The notes under the pieces are model-generated. The model made no database searches and had not been told where the DNA came from. It saw nothing but the letters and a program-made list of their open reading frames with translations. Positions 42,789 to 50,938 of a stretch of 64,000 nucleotides of DNA are shown here, piece by piece. The position numbers were made by a program, and so were the translations under genes. This DNA is from Nonomuraea roseoviolacea subsp. carminata (GTDB lineage: Bacteria > Actinomycetota > Actinomycetes > Streptosporangiales > Streptosporangiaceae). Every line of letters starts with the position of its first letter. The stretch's first letter is position 1. The stretch spans positions 3,534,001-3,598,000 of the forward strand of contig NZ_JAMZEC010000001.1 in the NCBI RefSeq assembly GCF_024172185.1, given 5' to 3'.

Positions 42789-43325
42789 TCAGCCCTGGAC
42801 GCGGTCGATCGTCACCGACTCCAGCACGACGTCCTCGACCGGGCGGTCGTTGCGGCCGGTGCGGGTCTTGGCGATCGCGTCGACGACCTCCTGGCCCTCC
42901 ACGACCTCGCCGAAGATGGTGTGCCGGCCGTTCAGGTGCGGCGTCGGCACGACGGTGATGAAGAACTGCGAGCCGTTGGTGCCCTTGCCGAAGCGGACGC
43001 CGGCGTTGGCCATGGCGAGCAGGTACGGGCGGTTGAAGTAGAGGTCCGGGTGGATCTCGTCGTCGAACTCGTAGCCCGGGCCGCCGATGCCCTGGCCGAG
43101 CGGGTCACCGCCCTGGATCATGAAACCGGAGATCACCCGGTGGAAGATCGTGCCGTCGTAGTACTTGCCGGTGCTCTTCTCGCCGGTGCCCGGGTGGGTC
43201 CACTCGCGGCCGCCCTCGGCGAGCTCGACGAAGTTGCGGACGGTCTTGGGCGCCTGGTTCGGGAAGAGTTCGACCTTGATGGTGCCGTGATTGGTCTGCA
43301 GGTTTGCGATCAGCTTCTCAGCCAC
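42789..43325 (-). CDS. Cyclophilin-type peptidyl-prolyl cis-trans isomerase
   Basis: Catalyses proline isomerisation; 178 residues, cytoplasmic. The cyclophilin core reads F-H-R-V-I-x-G-F-M-I-Q-G-G-D, then G-T-N-G-S-Q-F-F-I-T and H-L-N-G-R-H-T-I-F-G-E-V. The arginine and phenylalanines of the active site are present. The GTG at 43325 gives the usual N-terminus V-A-E-K-L-I-A-N-L-x-T-N-x-G; longer frames start in a non-conserved Arg-rich region. It is divergent from the DUF5324 gene. Confidence 0.92.
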   Translation of the reverse strand: MAEKLIANLQTNHGTIKVELFPNQAPKTVRNFVELAEGGREWTHPGTGEKSTGKYYDGTIFHRVISGFMIQGGDPLGQGIGGPGYEFDDEIHPDLYFNRPYLLAMANAGVRFGKGTNGSQFFITVVPTPHLNGRHTIFGEVVEGQEVVDAIAKTRTGRNDRPVEDVVLESVTIDRVQG

Positions 43326-43482
43326 GAGACAGCTGCCCCCCTCTATACACAGGGTTGGTTCTGTGATCTTTTGTGGACTATGGCCGTTCGGCCTCCGGGC
43401 CATCCTCCCACGGCTCGTCATGATTGAGCCGCCTTCTACCGGGAAGGTCAGGCTCGGGGCCCCAACGACAGGGGAGGTTGTC

Positions 43483-44046
43483 GTGTCCCTGACACTGAGG
43501 AAGCGCCGCGTGGTCATAGAGGTTCCCGCCACGTGGATGGGCCGAGTGAAGGCCCGGGCCGTCCAGACCGGCCAGCGTGTTACACCGATGGCGGATCAGG
43601 CCAGGATGATGGCCGATCAGGCGAAGGTCATGGCCGACCAGGCCAGGACGACCGCCGCCCAGCGGATCGAGGACGCCCGTTACTGGGCGGCCCCGGTGCT
43701 GGAGGACGCCGCGCATCGGGTGGAGGACCAGCTCGCTCCCAAGGTCAGCTCGATGCTGACCGCGGCGGCCGAGAAGATCGACCCGACGCCCGCCAGATCG
43801 CGGCGTTGGCCGATCATGGTCCTGATCACCGGTCTCGCTGTGGGCGCGATGGGCTACATGGCCTATCGTCGCAACGCGCAGCAATGGACGGAGCAGATGA
43901 AGGACTCCGCGTCCGACGCGTCGCGTTGGGTGAGCGAGAAGGCGGACAGAACCGCTCAGACCGCGGAGAACGCCGCGTCCACCATCTCGGAGAAGGCGTC
44001 CGACGTCTCGGAGAAGGCGGACGAGGCAGCGCACAAGACGCAGTGA
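43483..44046 (+). CDS. DUF5324 family membrane-associated protein
   Basis: A 187-residue protein matching the DUF5324 layout. A basic start (residues 1-30) leads to a long amphipathic helix with repeats of M-A-D-Q-A-R/K-x-M, and a hydrophobic segment of about 20 residues follows (W-P-I-M-V-L-I-T-G-L-A-V-G-A-M-G-Y-M-A-Y). The C-terminal acidic coil repeats S-E-K-A-D/S. The Met-Ala-Asp-Gln repeats occur three to four times at 8-residue spacing. GGGGAGG lies five bases before the GTG. Function unknown; it is conserved at this place in streptomycetes. Confidence 0.82.
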   Translation: MSLTLRKRRVVIEVPATWMGRVKARAVQTGQRVTPMADQARMMADQAKVMADQARTTAAQRIEDARYWAAPVLEDAAHRVEDQLAPKVSSMLTAAAEKIDPTPARSRRWPIMVLITGLAVGAMGYMAYRRNAQQWTEQMKDSASDASRWVSEKADRTAQTAENAASTISEKASDVSEKADEAAHKTQ

Positions 44047-44051
44047 ACCAG

Positions 44052-44093
44052 CGCGAAAGTGCGCCCCCGCTCCGAGGGGGGCGCACTTTCGCG
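44052..44093 (+). terminator. Strong hairpin terminator after DUF5324
   Basis: A 17-bp perfect stem (44052-44068 with 44077-44093) around an 8-nt loop, six bases past the stop. The following TTTCC gives a short T run. This separates DUF5324 from the next gene's promoter. Confidence 0.85.
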
Positions 44094-44111
44094 TTTCCGG
44101 GCCGCTCCTCG

Positions 44112-44140
44112 TTGACTCTTAACCAAGCGCTTGTTAGAAC
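44112..44140 (+). promoter_or_regulatory. Promoter with palindromic operator in the spacer
   Basis: TTGACT (44112-44117) and TAGAAC (44135-44140) are 17 bp apart. CAAGCGCTTG (44124-44133), a perfect 10-bp palindrome of TetR-operator character, lies inside the spacer. The predicted start of transcription is within a base or two of the ATG at 44148. Confidence 0.6.
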
Positions 44141-44147
44141 GAGCGGC

Positions 44148-45233
44148 ATGAGCCTGTCACCGCTCGACGACTACCCCGTCCACCAGGCCGCCCAGGTCAT
44201 GCGGCACGTGACCACCTCCGACCGCAACTTCTACGACCGCTACTACTTCAACTGCCACGCCGGCACGGACGACCTGATGCTGATCGTCGGCCTGGGCCAG
44301 TACCCCAACCTCGGCGTCACCGACGCGTTCGCCTGCGTGCGCCGCCGCGGCGCCGGCGACGACCTGCACCGGGTGGTACGCGCCTCCCGCGAGCTCGGCG
44401 CCGACCGGATGGACACCGGGATCGGCCCGTTCCGGGTCGAGGTCATCGAAGGGCTCCAACGGCTCCGCGTGGTGCTGGAGCCGAACGAGCATGGCCTGTC
44501 CTTCGACCTGACCTGGACGGGCACGATCCCGGCGACGCTGGAGCCCCGGCACTTCCTGCGCTGGCAGGAGCGGGTCATGTTCGACTCCGTCCGGCTCGCG
44601 CAGACCGGGCGCTGGAGCGGGCACATCCGCGTCGGGTCCGAGGAGATCCCCGTCACCCCGGACCACTGGCTGGGCACCCGGGACCGGTCCTGGGGCATCA
44701 GGCCCGTCGGCGAGCCCGAGCCCCCGGGCGTCCAGGCGAAGAACCCCGGCACGTTCTACTGGCTGTACGCGCCGATGATGTTCGACGACCACGCCATCCT
44801 CTGCATCGTGCAGGAGGACGAGCGGGGCCGCCGGGTGCTGGAGGAGGCCACCCGGGTGTGGTCGGACGGCCGGGAGGAGGAGTATCTCGGCCGGCCCGAA
44901 TACCGCCCCGTGTACGCGCCCGGCACCCGCGACGTGGTCGAGGCCACCATCACCTTCGCCCCGCCCGGGGGCAAGCCCTTCGACGTCCGCTGCACGCCGC
45001 TCCTGCCGGTCCACCTCATGGTCGGCACCGGGTACGGCCTGGAGCCGGACTGGAAGCACGGCATGTACCACGGCGCCGGGCCGGTCGTGCAAGGGGTCAC
45101 CTACACGCTGCCGGCCGACGCCGCCCGCATGTGGGGCATGGTGGACGCCGTGGGCCGCTTCGAGTACGACGGCCTGGTGGGGCACGGCCTGTTCGAGTAC
45201 TGGGCGCTCGGCCCGCACCCGTCGTTCGCCTGA
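44148..45233 (+). CDS. Hypothetical protein, CrtC/AttH-like (lipocalin-type) fold
   Basis: A 361-residue cytoplasmic protein that I assign only tentatively. It is rich in Trp, Arg and beta-strand patterns (for example F-Y-D-R-Y-Y-F-N-C-H, G-T-F-Y-W-L-Y-A-P-M-M-F-D-D-H-A, G-H-I-R-V-G-S-E-E-I). It has no signal peptide and no membrane helix. The pattern resembles the two-domain CrtC/AttH-like family, members of which hydrate carotenoids or act on steroids or related lipids. There is no Shine-Dalgarno site; the start fits leaderless translation. A catabolic role under a TetR repressor is inferred from the promoter. Confidence 0.6.
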   Translation: MSLSPLDDYPVHQAAQVMRHVTTSDRNFYDRYYFNCHAGTDDLMLIVGLGQYPNLGVTDAFACVRRRGAGDDLHRVVRASRELGADRMDTGIGPFRVEVIEGLQRLRVVLEPNEHGLSFDLTWTGTIPATLEPRHFLRWQERVMFDSVRLAQTGRWSGHIRVGSEEIPVTPDHWLGTRDRSWGIRPVGEPEPPGVQAKNPGTFYWLYAPMMFDDHAILCIVQEDERGRRVLEEATRVWSDGREEEYLGRPEYRPVYAPGTRDVVEATITFAPPGGKPFDVRCTPLLPVHLMVGTGYGLEPDWKHGMYHGAGPVVQGVTYTLPADAARMWGMVDAVGRFEYDGLVGHGLFEYWALGPHPSFA

Positions 45234-45249
45234 CCGGGCCCCCGGCCGG

Positions 45250-45789
45250 CTACTTGTCGCCGGCCTTGCAGGTCACGGTGGCGGCCGGGGCCGTCACGCC
45301 CTTGGGCGGCGCGCCGTCGGGGCCGTCGGCCGGGAGCGCGGGCACGGCCGGGACGGCGTCCACGGTCTCGCCCTCCTTGACCTGGCCGCCCACCTTGACC
45401 TTGGCTCCCTCCTCGATCCGCACGACGCCGGCCTCGTCGGCGGGCACGGCCCGCTTGACCTCGATCCTCGGCGCGCCCTCGGGGAGGGCCTTGGCCAGCT
45501 TCTCCTCCTCCTCGGGCGAGAGCGGCTTGCGCTCGACCCTGGTCAGCTTGCCCGGCTCCGCCGGCGCTCCCTGCTCGTCCGCGGAGATGGCGACCTTGCC
45601 GTCCTTCAGCGTCTCGACCTTGACGGCCCTGACGGTCGCGAAGCTCACCACCTGGCCGTCGCTCGTCCGGCAGACGATGGTGGCGTCCGGCGCCGGGGCC
45701 GGGGTCTCGTCGGCCAGGGCGGACCCGCTCAGGATCGACAGCGCGAGGACGCCCACCGCGCCCAGGATCCCGACACGCCTCTTGAACAT
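45250..45789 (-). CDS. Secreted hypothetical protein, likely target of the adjacent two-component system
   Basis: A 179-residue exported protein. A Sec signal peptide covers about 1-26 (M-F-K-R-R-V, hydrophobic run, A-L-A). The mature part is charged and strand-rich, with one Cys near residue 40 (I-V-C-R-T) and one at the end (T-C-K-A-G), which may pair. A Ser-Pro-E-E-E-E-K stretch and several Gly-Ala-Pro turns are seen but no family is recognised. It is divergent from the response regulator and shares the direct-repeat box at 45850-45899. Confidence 0.65.
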   Translation of the reverse strand: MFKRRVGILGAVGVLALSILSGSALADETPAPAPDATIVCRTSDGQVVSFATVRAVKVETLKDGKVAISADEQGAPAEPGKLTRVERKPLSPEEEEKLAKALPEGAPRIEVKRAVPADEAGVVRIEEGAKVKVGGQVKEGETVDAVPAVPALPADGPDGAPPKGVTAPAATVTCKAGDK

Positions 45790-45849
45790 GGATTCTCCCT
45801 CTCGTGGAAGCGATCGTGCGTTCCGACGGACCGACAGTGGCCTGTCGTA

Positions 45850-45899
45850 CCTGAAGCGAGCCTGAACGCAGCCGAAATGATCTTCAGGTTGGCTTTAGG
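45850..45899. promoter_or_regulatory. Paired OmpR-type direct-repeat operator
   Basis: CCTGAA at 45850 and 45861 are 11 bp apart, one helical turn. CTTCAGG at 45882 and CTTTAGG at 45893, also 11 bp apart, point the other way. Two head-to-head tandem sites between the secreted-protein gene and the response regulator gene are what an OmpR-family dimer pair would bind. Confidence 0.7.
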
Positions 45900-45922
45900 T
45901 GGTGTACGGCACGCTGGTCGGC

Positions 45923-46594
45923 GTGCGGGTCTTACTGGTGGAGGACGAGCGGCGGCTGGCCGGCCTCGTCCGGGACGGGCTGTCGGGCGAGGGGTTCGCG
46001 GTCGACGTGGCCCACGACGGCCGCGACGGGCTGTGGATGGCCACGGAGAACCCCTACGACGTGATCGTCCTGGACGTGATGCTGCCCCGGATGAACGGCT
46101 ACACCGTGTGCGCGCGGCTGCGCGAGGCCGGGAACTGGACGCCGATCATGATGCTCACCGCCAAGGACGGCGTCTACGACGAGGCCGAGGCGCTCGACAC
46201 CGGCGCCGACGACTACCTGTCCAAGCCGTTCTCGTACGTGGTGCTGCTGGCGAGGCTGCGGGCCCTGGTGCGGCGCGGCGGCAGGGAGCGGCCGGTGTCG
46301 ATCACGGTGGGCGACCTCGTGCTCGACCCGGCGGGGCTGCGCTGCCGCAGGGGCGAGGTGGAGATCGCGCTGACGCCGAAGGAGTTCGCGGTGCTCCACG
46401 GGCTGGCGCGGCGGGCGGGCGAGGTGGTCTCCAAGAGCGAGCTGCTGGCCCAGGCGTGGGACTTCACCTACGACGGCGACCCGAACATCGTCGAGGTCTA
46501 CATCAGCGCGCTCCGCCGCAAGATCGACCAGCCGTTCGGCCGGTCGTCGCTGATCACGGTGCGAGGCGCCGGTTACCGTCTGGAGGCGACATGA
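45923..46594 (+). CDS. OmpR-family response regulator
   Basis: A 223-residue regulator. The receiver domain has the acid pair E-D at 7-8 (V-E-D-E-R-R), phospho-acceptor Asp51 in V-L-D-V-M-L-P, Thr in M-L-T-A-K-D and the K-P-F motif. The winged-helix domain carries L-T-P-K-E-F-A-V-L-H and ends R-G-A-G-Y-R-L-E. Start GTG 45923 puts the receiver at the N-terminus; GTGs at 45899 and 45902 are also open. The stop overlaps the kinase gene by ATGA. Confidence 0.92.
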   Translation: MRVLLVEDERRLAGLVRDGLSGEGFAVDVAHDGRDGLWMATENPYDVIVLDVMLPRMNGYTVCARLREAGNWTPIMMLTAKDGVYDEAEALDTGADDYLSKPFSYVVLLARLRALVRRGGRERPVSITVGDLVLDPAGLRCRRGEVEIALTPKEFAVLHGLARRAGEVVSKSELLAQAWDFTYDGDPNIVEVYISALRRKIDQPFGRSSLITVRGAGYRLEAT

Positions 46595-48300
46595 GCGGCG
46601 CCATGGGCCCCGAGGTGAGCGGGGACGCGGGGGCGGGGCGGGGGTTGTCGCCGGCCCGGCTGCGGGCGAGGATCCTCGCGGCGTTTCGAGGGCGCTTGCC
46701 GGCCGGGCTGCCCGCCCGACTGCCTGCCGGGCTGCCGGTGAGGCTGTCGGCCGGGTTGTCGTCGGTGCGGCTGCGGGCCACGGCGGCGGCGACGCTGGTG
46801 GTGGCGCTCGCCCTGGGCGCCGCCGCGGCCGTGCTCGTCGTCACGTTGCGCGGCAGCCTGGAGGCCAGCACCGACGCCGAGGCCGCGCGACGCGCGGTGG
46901 CGGCCGCGCCGATGCTGATCCAGTCGGTCGAGGGCACCCAGGCGGCGCCCACGACCGGCACCGCGCCCGACGGCGCGACGGGCACCTCTCGCACCACGCC
47001 CGACGGCATGACCGGCACCTCTCGCACCGCGCCCGACCCGACCGGCACAGGCCCCGAGGGCACCGCCCATACCGTGGTCGTGCCACCGGCCGCCACCGTG
47101 GTCGTGCCATCGGGCGACACCGCGGTCGTGCCACGGGCCGGTCAGGTCGCGCTCGTCGGCCGCATCCAAGGGACCCCGGCCGCCCCCGCTGACACGAGTG
47201 CCCTGACCCTCACCAGCAGCCACAAGGCCGCCCCGGCGAACGCCTCCGCCGTGCCCGGCACGGAGGTCAAGCCGGTCGGCGATCCCGACGTCGTCCTCGT
47301 CGACGCGGCGGGGAAGGCGGCCGTGGACCAGGGATGGGCGCAGCCCGACCTGTACGCGGTGGCGGCCCTGAAGGTGGACACCAAGCAGGGCACGTCCACG
47401 GTGTGGGCCAGGGCCTCCCGGGCGGGGGCCGACGAGGCGTTGCAGACCCTCGACAGCGCCCTGCTGCCCGGCGTGCCCGCGCTGCTGGCCGTGGTGGCCG
47501 CGATGACCTGGTTCTCGGTGAGCCGGGCGCTGAAGCCGGTCGCCGCGATCCGCGCCAAGATGGCCGACATCACCGCCCGGGACCTGCACCAGCGTGTGCC
47601 CGTGCCGCGCTCGCGCGACGAGATCGCGGCCCTGGCCACGACCGTCAACGGCACGCTCGACCGGCTGGAGACGGCCGTCGGGACCCATCAGCGGTTCGTC
47701 GCCGACGCCGCGCACGAGCTGCGCAGCCCGATCGCCACCCTGCGGGCCCGGCTGGAGCTGGCCCCGCCGAGCGAGCTGACCCGCGAGGCGCTGGCCGACG
47801 TGGAACGCCTCCAGGCCCTGGCCGGTGACCTGCTCATGCTGGCCAGGCTGGACGCGGGCGAGCCGGTGCGGACGACGTCGCTCGACCTCGGGCAGGTGGC
47901 CTTCGAGGAGTCGGTGCGCTACGGGCCGGGTGCGGAGCCGAAGGTCGTCGTGGACATCGAGCCGGACGTGGTGGTCCGGGGCTCGCGCGGCCACCTCGCC
48001 CGGCTGGTGACGAACCTGCTCGACAACGCGCGCCGGCACGCCGGGACGACGGTGACGGTCCGGGTGCGGCCGGGCGACGGCGTGGCGGTGCTGGAGGTGC
48101 TCGACGACGGACCGGGGATCCCGCCGGAGCACCGGGAGGCGGTGTTCGACCGGTTCACCCGGCTGGACGAGGCCCGCGCCAGGGACGACGGCGGCGCGGG
48201 GCTGGGGCTGCCGATCGCCCGGGACATCGCGGGTCTGCACGGGGGCACGCTGGTGGCGATCGACGGCGGCTTCCGCGCCACCCTCCCTGTGCCCCGCTGA
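46591..48300 (+). CDS. Sensor histidine kinase with low-complexity outer sensor domain
   Basis: A 569-residue membrane kinase partnered with the preceding regulator. An unusual cytoplasmic head with repeated P-A-G/R-L-P blocks (about 30-55) leads to helix 1 near 62-88. The outer loop of about 200 residues contains diverged repeats of the pattern T-G-T-x-R-T-A-P-D and a run of V-V-V-P. Helix 2 and a HAMP domain precede the HisKA box A-H-E-L-R-S-P-I and a complete HATPase_c domain (N-A-R-R-H, D-D-G-P-G-I, G-A-G-L-G-L). The sensor is not like any family I know. Confidence 0.85.
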   Translation: MSGAMGPEVSGDAGAGRGLSPARLRARILAAFRGRLPAGLPARLPAGLPVRLSAGLSSVRLRATAAATLVVALALGAAAAVLVVTLRGSLEASTDAEAARRAVAAAPMLIQSVEGTQAAPTTGTAPDGATGTSRTTPDGMTGTSRTAPDPTGTGPEGTAHTVVVPPAATVVVPSGDTAVVPRAGQVALVGRIQGTPAAPADTSALTLTSSHKAAPANASAVPGTEVKPVGDPDVVLVDAAGKAAVDQGWAQPDLYAVAALKVDTKQGTSTVWARASRAGADEALQTLDSALLPGVPALLAVVAAMTWFSVSRALKPVAAIRAKMADITARDLHQRVPVPRSRDEIAALATTVNGTLDRLETAVGTHQRFVADAAHELRSPIATLRARLELAPPSELTREALADVERLQALAGDLLMLARLDAGEPVRTTSLDLGQVAFEESVRYGPGAEPKVVVDIEPDVVVRGSRGHLARLVTNLLDNARRHAGTTVTVRVRPGDGVAVLEVLDDGPGIPPEHREAVFDRFTRLDEARARDDGGAGLGLPIARDIAGLHGGTLVAIDGGFRATLPVPR

Positions 48301-48384
48301 TCGTCTTCCCAGCACGCGGACGGGAACGCGGGCCGGGGCCAGGGGTTAGGGACCCAGCATGGGCGCGGCCGGGTGGGGATCCGG

Positions 48385-48795
48385 TTACGGGGTCAGGTGG
48401 ACCGGGCAGCCGAGGTCGGCGCCGAGGCGGGTGAGGCCGGCCGCGAAGGAGTCGCGCGTGGTCCGGTCGTAGCCCAGGAAGAACCGGTTGGCCAACGGCA
48501 CCCCCCAGCGCAGGCTCGTGGCCACGTTGTAGACCCGGTGGGTGAGCCGCGTGCCCTCGGCCACCGGAGCGAGCGTCCACTCGCCCCGGTACCACCAGCC
48601 GCCCTGCAGGGCGATCATCCGGTCGGTGATCTCGACGGTGCTCCTGTGCCCCGGGAAGTCCTCGACGGTGAAGCGGTCGCCATCGGGCATCAGTTCCGGC
48701 AACAGCGTCTTGCGCAGGGCCTCCCGCACCCGCTCCACGGGCGCCTCGACCACGCCCGACACCTCAGTGATCAGTTTCCTGCCCTTGTCGCTCAT
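48385..48795 (-). CDS. SRPBCC-family ligand-binding protein
   Basis: A 136-residue single START-like (polyketide cyclase/dehydrase) domain, which encloses hydrophobic ligands. The chain opens I-T-E-V-S-G-V-V-E-A-P-V-E-R-V and has a central G-G-W-W-Y-R-G-E-W sheet with a long C-terminal helix. The ATG 48795 is preceded by GAGGAG at six bases and overlaps the PadR 3' end by 32 bp, so it is translated with PadR. It may sequester the compound that PadR senses. Confidence 0.78.
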   Translation of the reverse strand: MSDKGRKLITEVSGVVEAPVERVREALRKTLLPELMPDGDRFTVEDFPGHRSTVEITDRMIALQGGWWYRGEWTLAPVAEGTRLTHRVYNVATSLRWGVPLANRFFLGYDRTTRDSFAAGLTRLGADLGCPVHLTP

Positions 48796-49399
48796 GCCCG
48801 TCTCCTCGGGAAGCCCGCTCCAGCAGTGACTGCTTGACCGCGTCCGGCCAGTCGAGCGCGCCGCTCTCCAGCCGGTCCAGCACCCCACGCACCCATGCCA
48901 GCTCGGCCGCCTGGGCGGCCCGCTGGTAGTCGAGCTTCAGCCCCAGCACCTCCGGCAGGCCGTTGTCCGCCATGCCCGCGAGGTGCGCGTCGAGGCCGGC
49001 GACCGCCGCCTCCAGCGCCGCGGCCCGGCTGCGCAGCGCGCGCCGCGCCTCGGGCACCGGCAGCGCGCCGATCAGCGAGATCCCCGCGACGAGCACGCGC
49101 TGGTCGGGGTCCGGCCGCTCCAGCAGGCGCCGCAGGCGCGTGGCCAGCTCCTCGCGTCCCTCCGCGGTGATCTCGTAGACGGTCCGCTCGGGCCGCCGTC
49201 CCTCACGCCCGGTGGCGGACGGGGTGATCAGCTCGTCGCGCGCCAGCCGTTCGACCGCGTGGTAGAGGCTCCTGGGCAGCCCGGTCACGTAGTCCTTGTG
49301 CGTGTCGACGACGAGGCGGTGCAGCTCGTACGGGTGACCGGCGCGTACCGAGAGCAGGGCGAGCACGGTCAGCCCGACCAGATCGTGGCGTTGCGCCAT
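48764..49399 (-). CDS. PadR-family transcriptional regulator
   Basis: A 211-residue repressor. The winged helix spans about 10-90 with L-T-V-L-A-L-L-S-V-R-x-G-H-P-Y-E-L-H, S-L-Y-H-A-V-E-R-L-A and T-V-Y-E-I-T-A-E-G. The long C-terminal helical arm used for dimerisation follows. The start region overlaps a 35-bp perfect palindrome with the ribosome site in one arm, so it surely represses itself. It is co-directional with the SRPBCC gene. Confidence 0.9.
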   Translation of the reverse strand: MAQRHDLVGLTVLALLSVRAGHPYELHRLVVDTHKDYVTGLPRSLYHAVERLARDELITPSATGREGRRPERTVYEITAEGREELATRLRRLLERPDPDQRVLVAGISLIGALPVPEARRALRSRAAALEAAVAGLDAHLAGMADNGLPEVLGLKLDYQRAAQAAELAWVRGVLDRLESGALDWPDAVKQSLLERASRGDGHERQGQETDH

Positions 49400-49404
49400 A
49401 GTGC

Positions 49405-49439
49405 CTCCTTCTATAGTGCACTTTGCACTATAGAAGGAG
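49405..49439. promoter_or_regulatory. Perfect 16-bp-arm palindrome (PadR operator)
   Basis: CTCCTTCTATAGTGCA (49405-49420) and TGCACTATAGAAGGAG (49424-49439) are perfect inverted copies with a 3-bp centre. On the minus strand this covers a TATAGT -10-like box and the AGGAGG ribosome site of padR, so bound repressor would block both. Confidence 0.8.
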
Positions 49440-49476
49440 CCGCCGAGGCTGTCGAGGGTCCCCGGAGCGGGGTCCG

Positions 49477-50283
49477 TCAGGCGGGGCTGGCGTCGAGCTG
49501 CAGGAAGGCGCGCTCGATGATCTGGCGGCTGACGTCCTCGGGATACGGGAACTGCTTGATCAGGTCGCGCAGCCCCTCGACGTGCGCCCGCCTGGCCAGC
49601 TCCGCCACGGCGGCCAGCTCGGCGCCCTGCGCCTCGGCGAACGCGCGGTCCACCACCGCGCCGTGGCCGGGCACGATCACCTCGCCGGGCAGCTCGGCCA
49701 GCATGGCGGCCGTCGTCACCGGCCAGTCGAGCGGGTACGAGTCGCCGAACGCGGGCGGCGCCCCCTGCTCGACCAGGTCACCGGCGAACACCACACCGGC
49801 GTCGGGCACGTACGTCACGATGTCGTTGCTGCTGTGGCCCAGCCCGAAGTGGCGCAGGTGGACGATCCGCCCGCCGATGTCGAGCGACGCCGTGGTGGTG
49901 AACGTGTTGTCCGGCGGCACGATCACCACCTCCTCGAACTCCTCGCGCCGCTCCTCGGGAGACCGCCGGATGACGGCGGCGCGCTGCTCCTCACCGTCCC
50001 GCTCCATGTCCTCGACGCATCGCACGTGTCCCCAGATCTCGGCCGGGCGGAACAGCGCGTTGCCCCAGACGTGGTCGAAGTGCGCGTGGCTGTTGACGAC
50101 CGTCCACGGGCTGCTCGTGATCCGCCGGACCGCGTCGATCAGGTCGGCGGCCTCGCGGTGCGAGGCCCTGGTGTCGAGCACCAGGCAGTGCCCGTCGCCC
50201 ACGACGAGGCCGACGTTCATGTCGTACGACTTGTGGCGCCGGACGTAGACCCGGTCGCCGACCTCCCGCCATTGCTCCCTCAT
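49477..50283 (-). CDS. Metallo-beta-lactamase-fold hydrolase
   Basis: A 268-residue MBL-fold enzyme. The metal site is H-A-H-F-D-H (with V-V-N-S before it), a later histidine is in G-L-G-H-S-S-N-D, Asp in F-A-G-D-L-V, and the last histidine in V-P-G-H-G. This is the full dinuclear zinc set. The class includes glyoxalase II-like, quinol and lactonase-type enzymes; substrate cannot be told. It is upstream of padR on the same strand and probably in a separate unit. Confidence 0.85.
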   Translation of the reverse strand: MREQWREVGDRVYVRRHKSYDMNVGLVVGDGHCLVLDTRASHREAADLIDAVRRITSSPWTVVNSHAHFDHVWGNALFRPAEIWGHVRCVEDMERDGEEQRAAVIRRSPEERREEFEEVVIVPPDNTFTTTASLDIGGRIVHLRHFGLGHSSNDIVTYVPDAGVVFAGDLVEQGAPPAFGDSYPLDWPVTTAAMLAELPGEVIVPGHGAVVDRAFAEAQGAELAAVAELARRAHVEGLRDLIKQFPYPEDVSRQIIERAFLQLDASPA

Positions 50284-50293
50284 GGACGAAACC

Positions 50294-50938
50294 TTACTGA
50301 CGGCGGAGATACGCGAGCACGGCCAGCACCCGCCGGTTGCCGTCGGCGGCGGGCGGCAGGTCGAGCTTGGTGAAGATGCCGGCGATGTGCTTGGCCACGG
50401 CCGCCTCCGTGACGAACAGCGCGCCGGCGATCGAGGCGTTGGAGCGGCCCTCGGCGATCAGCGCCAGCACCTCGCGTTCCCTGGGCGTGAGCCGCAGCAG
50501 CGGGTCGCGGGGGCGCCGCAGGAGCTGGCGCACCACCTCGGGGTCGACGACCGTGCCGCCCGCCGCGACCCTGCCGAGCGCGTCCACGAACTCGCGCACG
50601 TCGCCGACCCGGTCCTTCAGCAGGTAGCCGACCCCGGCGCCGCCGCCGGAGTCGAGCAGCTCGGCGGCGTACGTCTGCTCCACGTACTGGCTGAGCACGA
50701 GCACGGCCGGGGCCGGGCGCGCGCGGCGCAGCTCCAGGGCGGCGCGCAGGCCCTCGTCGGAGAAGCCGGGCGGCATGCGCACGTCGGTGACCACGACGTC
50801 GGGCCGGTGCTCCTCGACGGCCTCGACGAGCGACGGCGCGTCGCCGACGGCGGCGGCCACGGTGTGGCCGAAACGTTCGAGGAGACCGATCAGGCCCTCG
50901 CGGAGCAGGACGGCGTCCTCGGCGATCACGACGCGCAC
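50294..50938 (-). CDS. NarL/LuxR-family response regulator
   Basis: A 214-residue two-component regulator. The receiver (1-125) has E-D at residues 7-8, Asp52 in V-T-D-V-R-M-P-P-G-F, V-L-V-L-S and L-K-D-R-V-G-D. The LuxR helix-turn-helix (150-210) reads L-T-P-R-E-R-E-V-L-A-L-I-A-E-G-R-S-N-A-S-I-A-G-A-L-F-V-T. GTG 50938 overlaps the kinase stop by 13 bp, so both are translated from one message. Confidence 0.93.
   Translation of the reverse strand: MRVVIAEDAVLLREGLIGLLERFGHTVAAAVGDAPSLVEAVEEHRPDVVVTDVRMPPGFSDEGLRAALELRRARPAPAVLVLSQYVEQTYAAELLDSGGGAGVGYLLKDRVGDVREFVDALGRVAAGGTVVDPEVVRQLLRRPRDPLLRLTPREREVLALIAEGRSNASIAGALFVTEAAVAKHIAGIFTKLDLPPAADGNRRVLAVLAYLRRQ

Noticed and set aside
49405..49439. 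Palindrome as a transcription terminator or insertion site
   Set aside because: It overlaps the padR ribosome site and lacks a T run; an operator explains it better.
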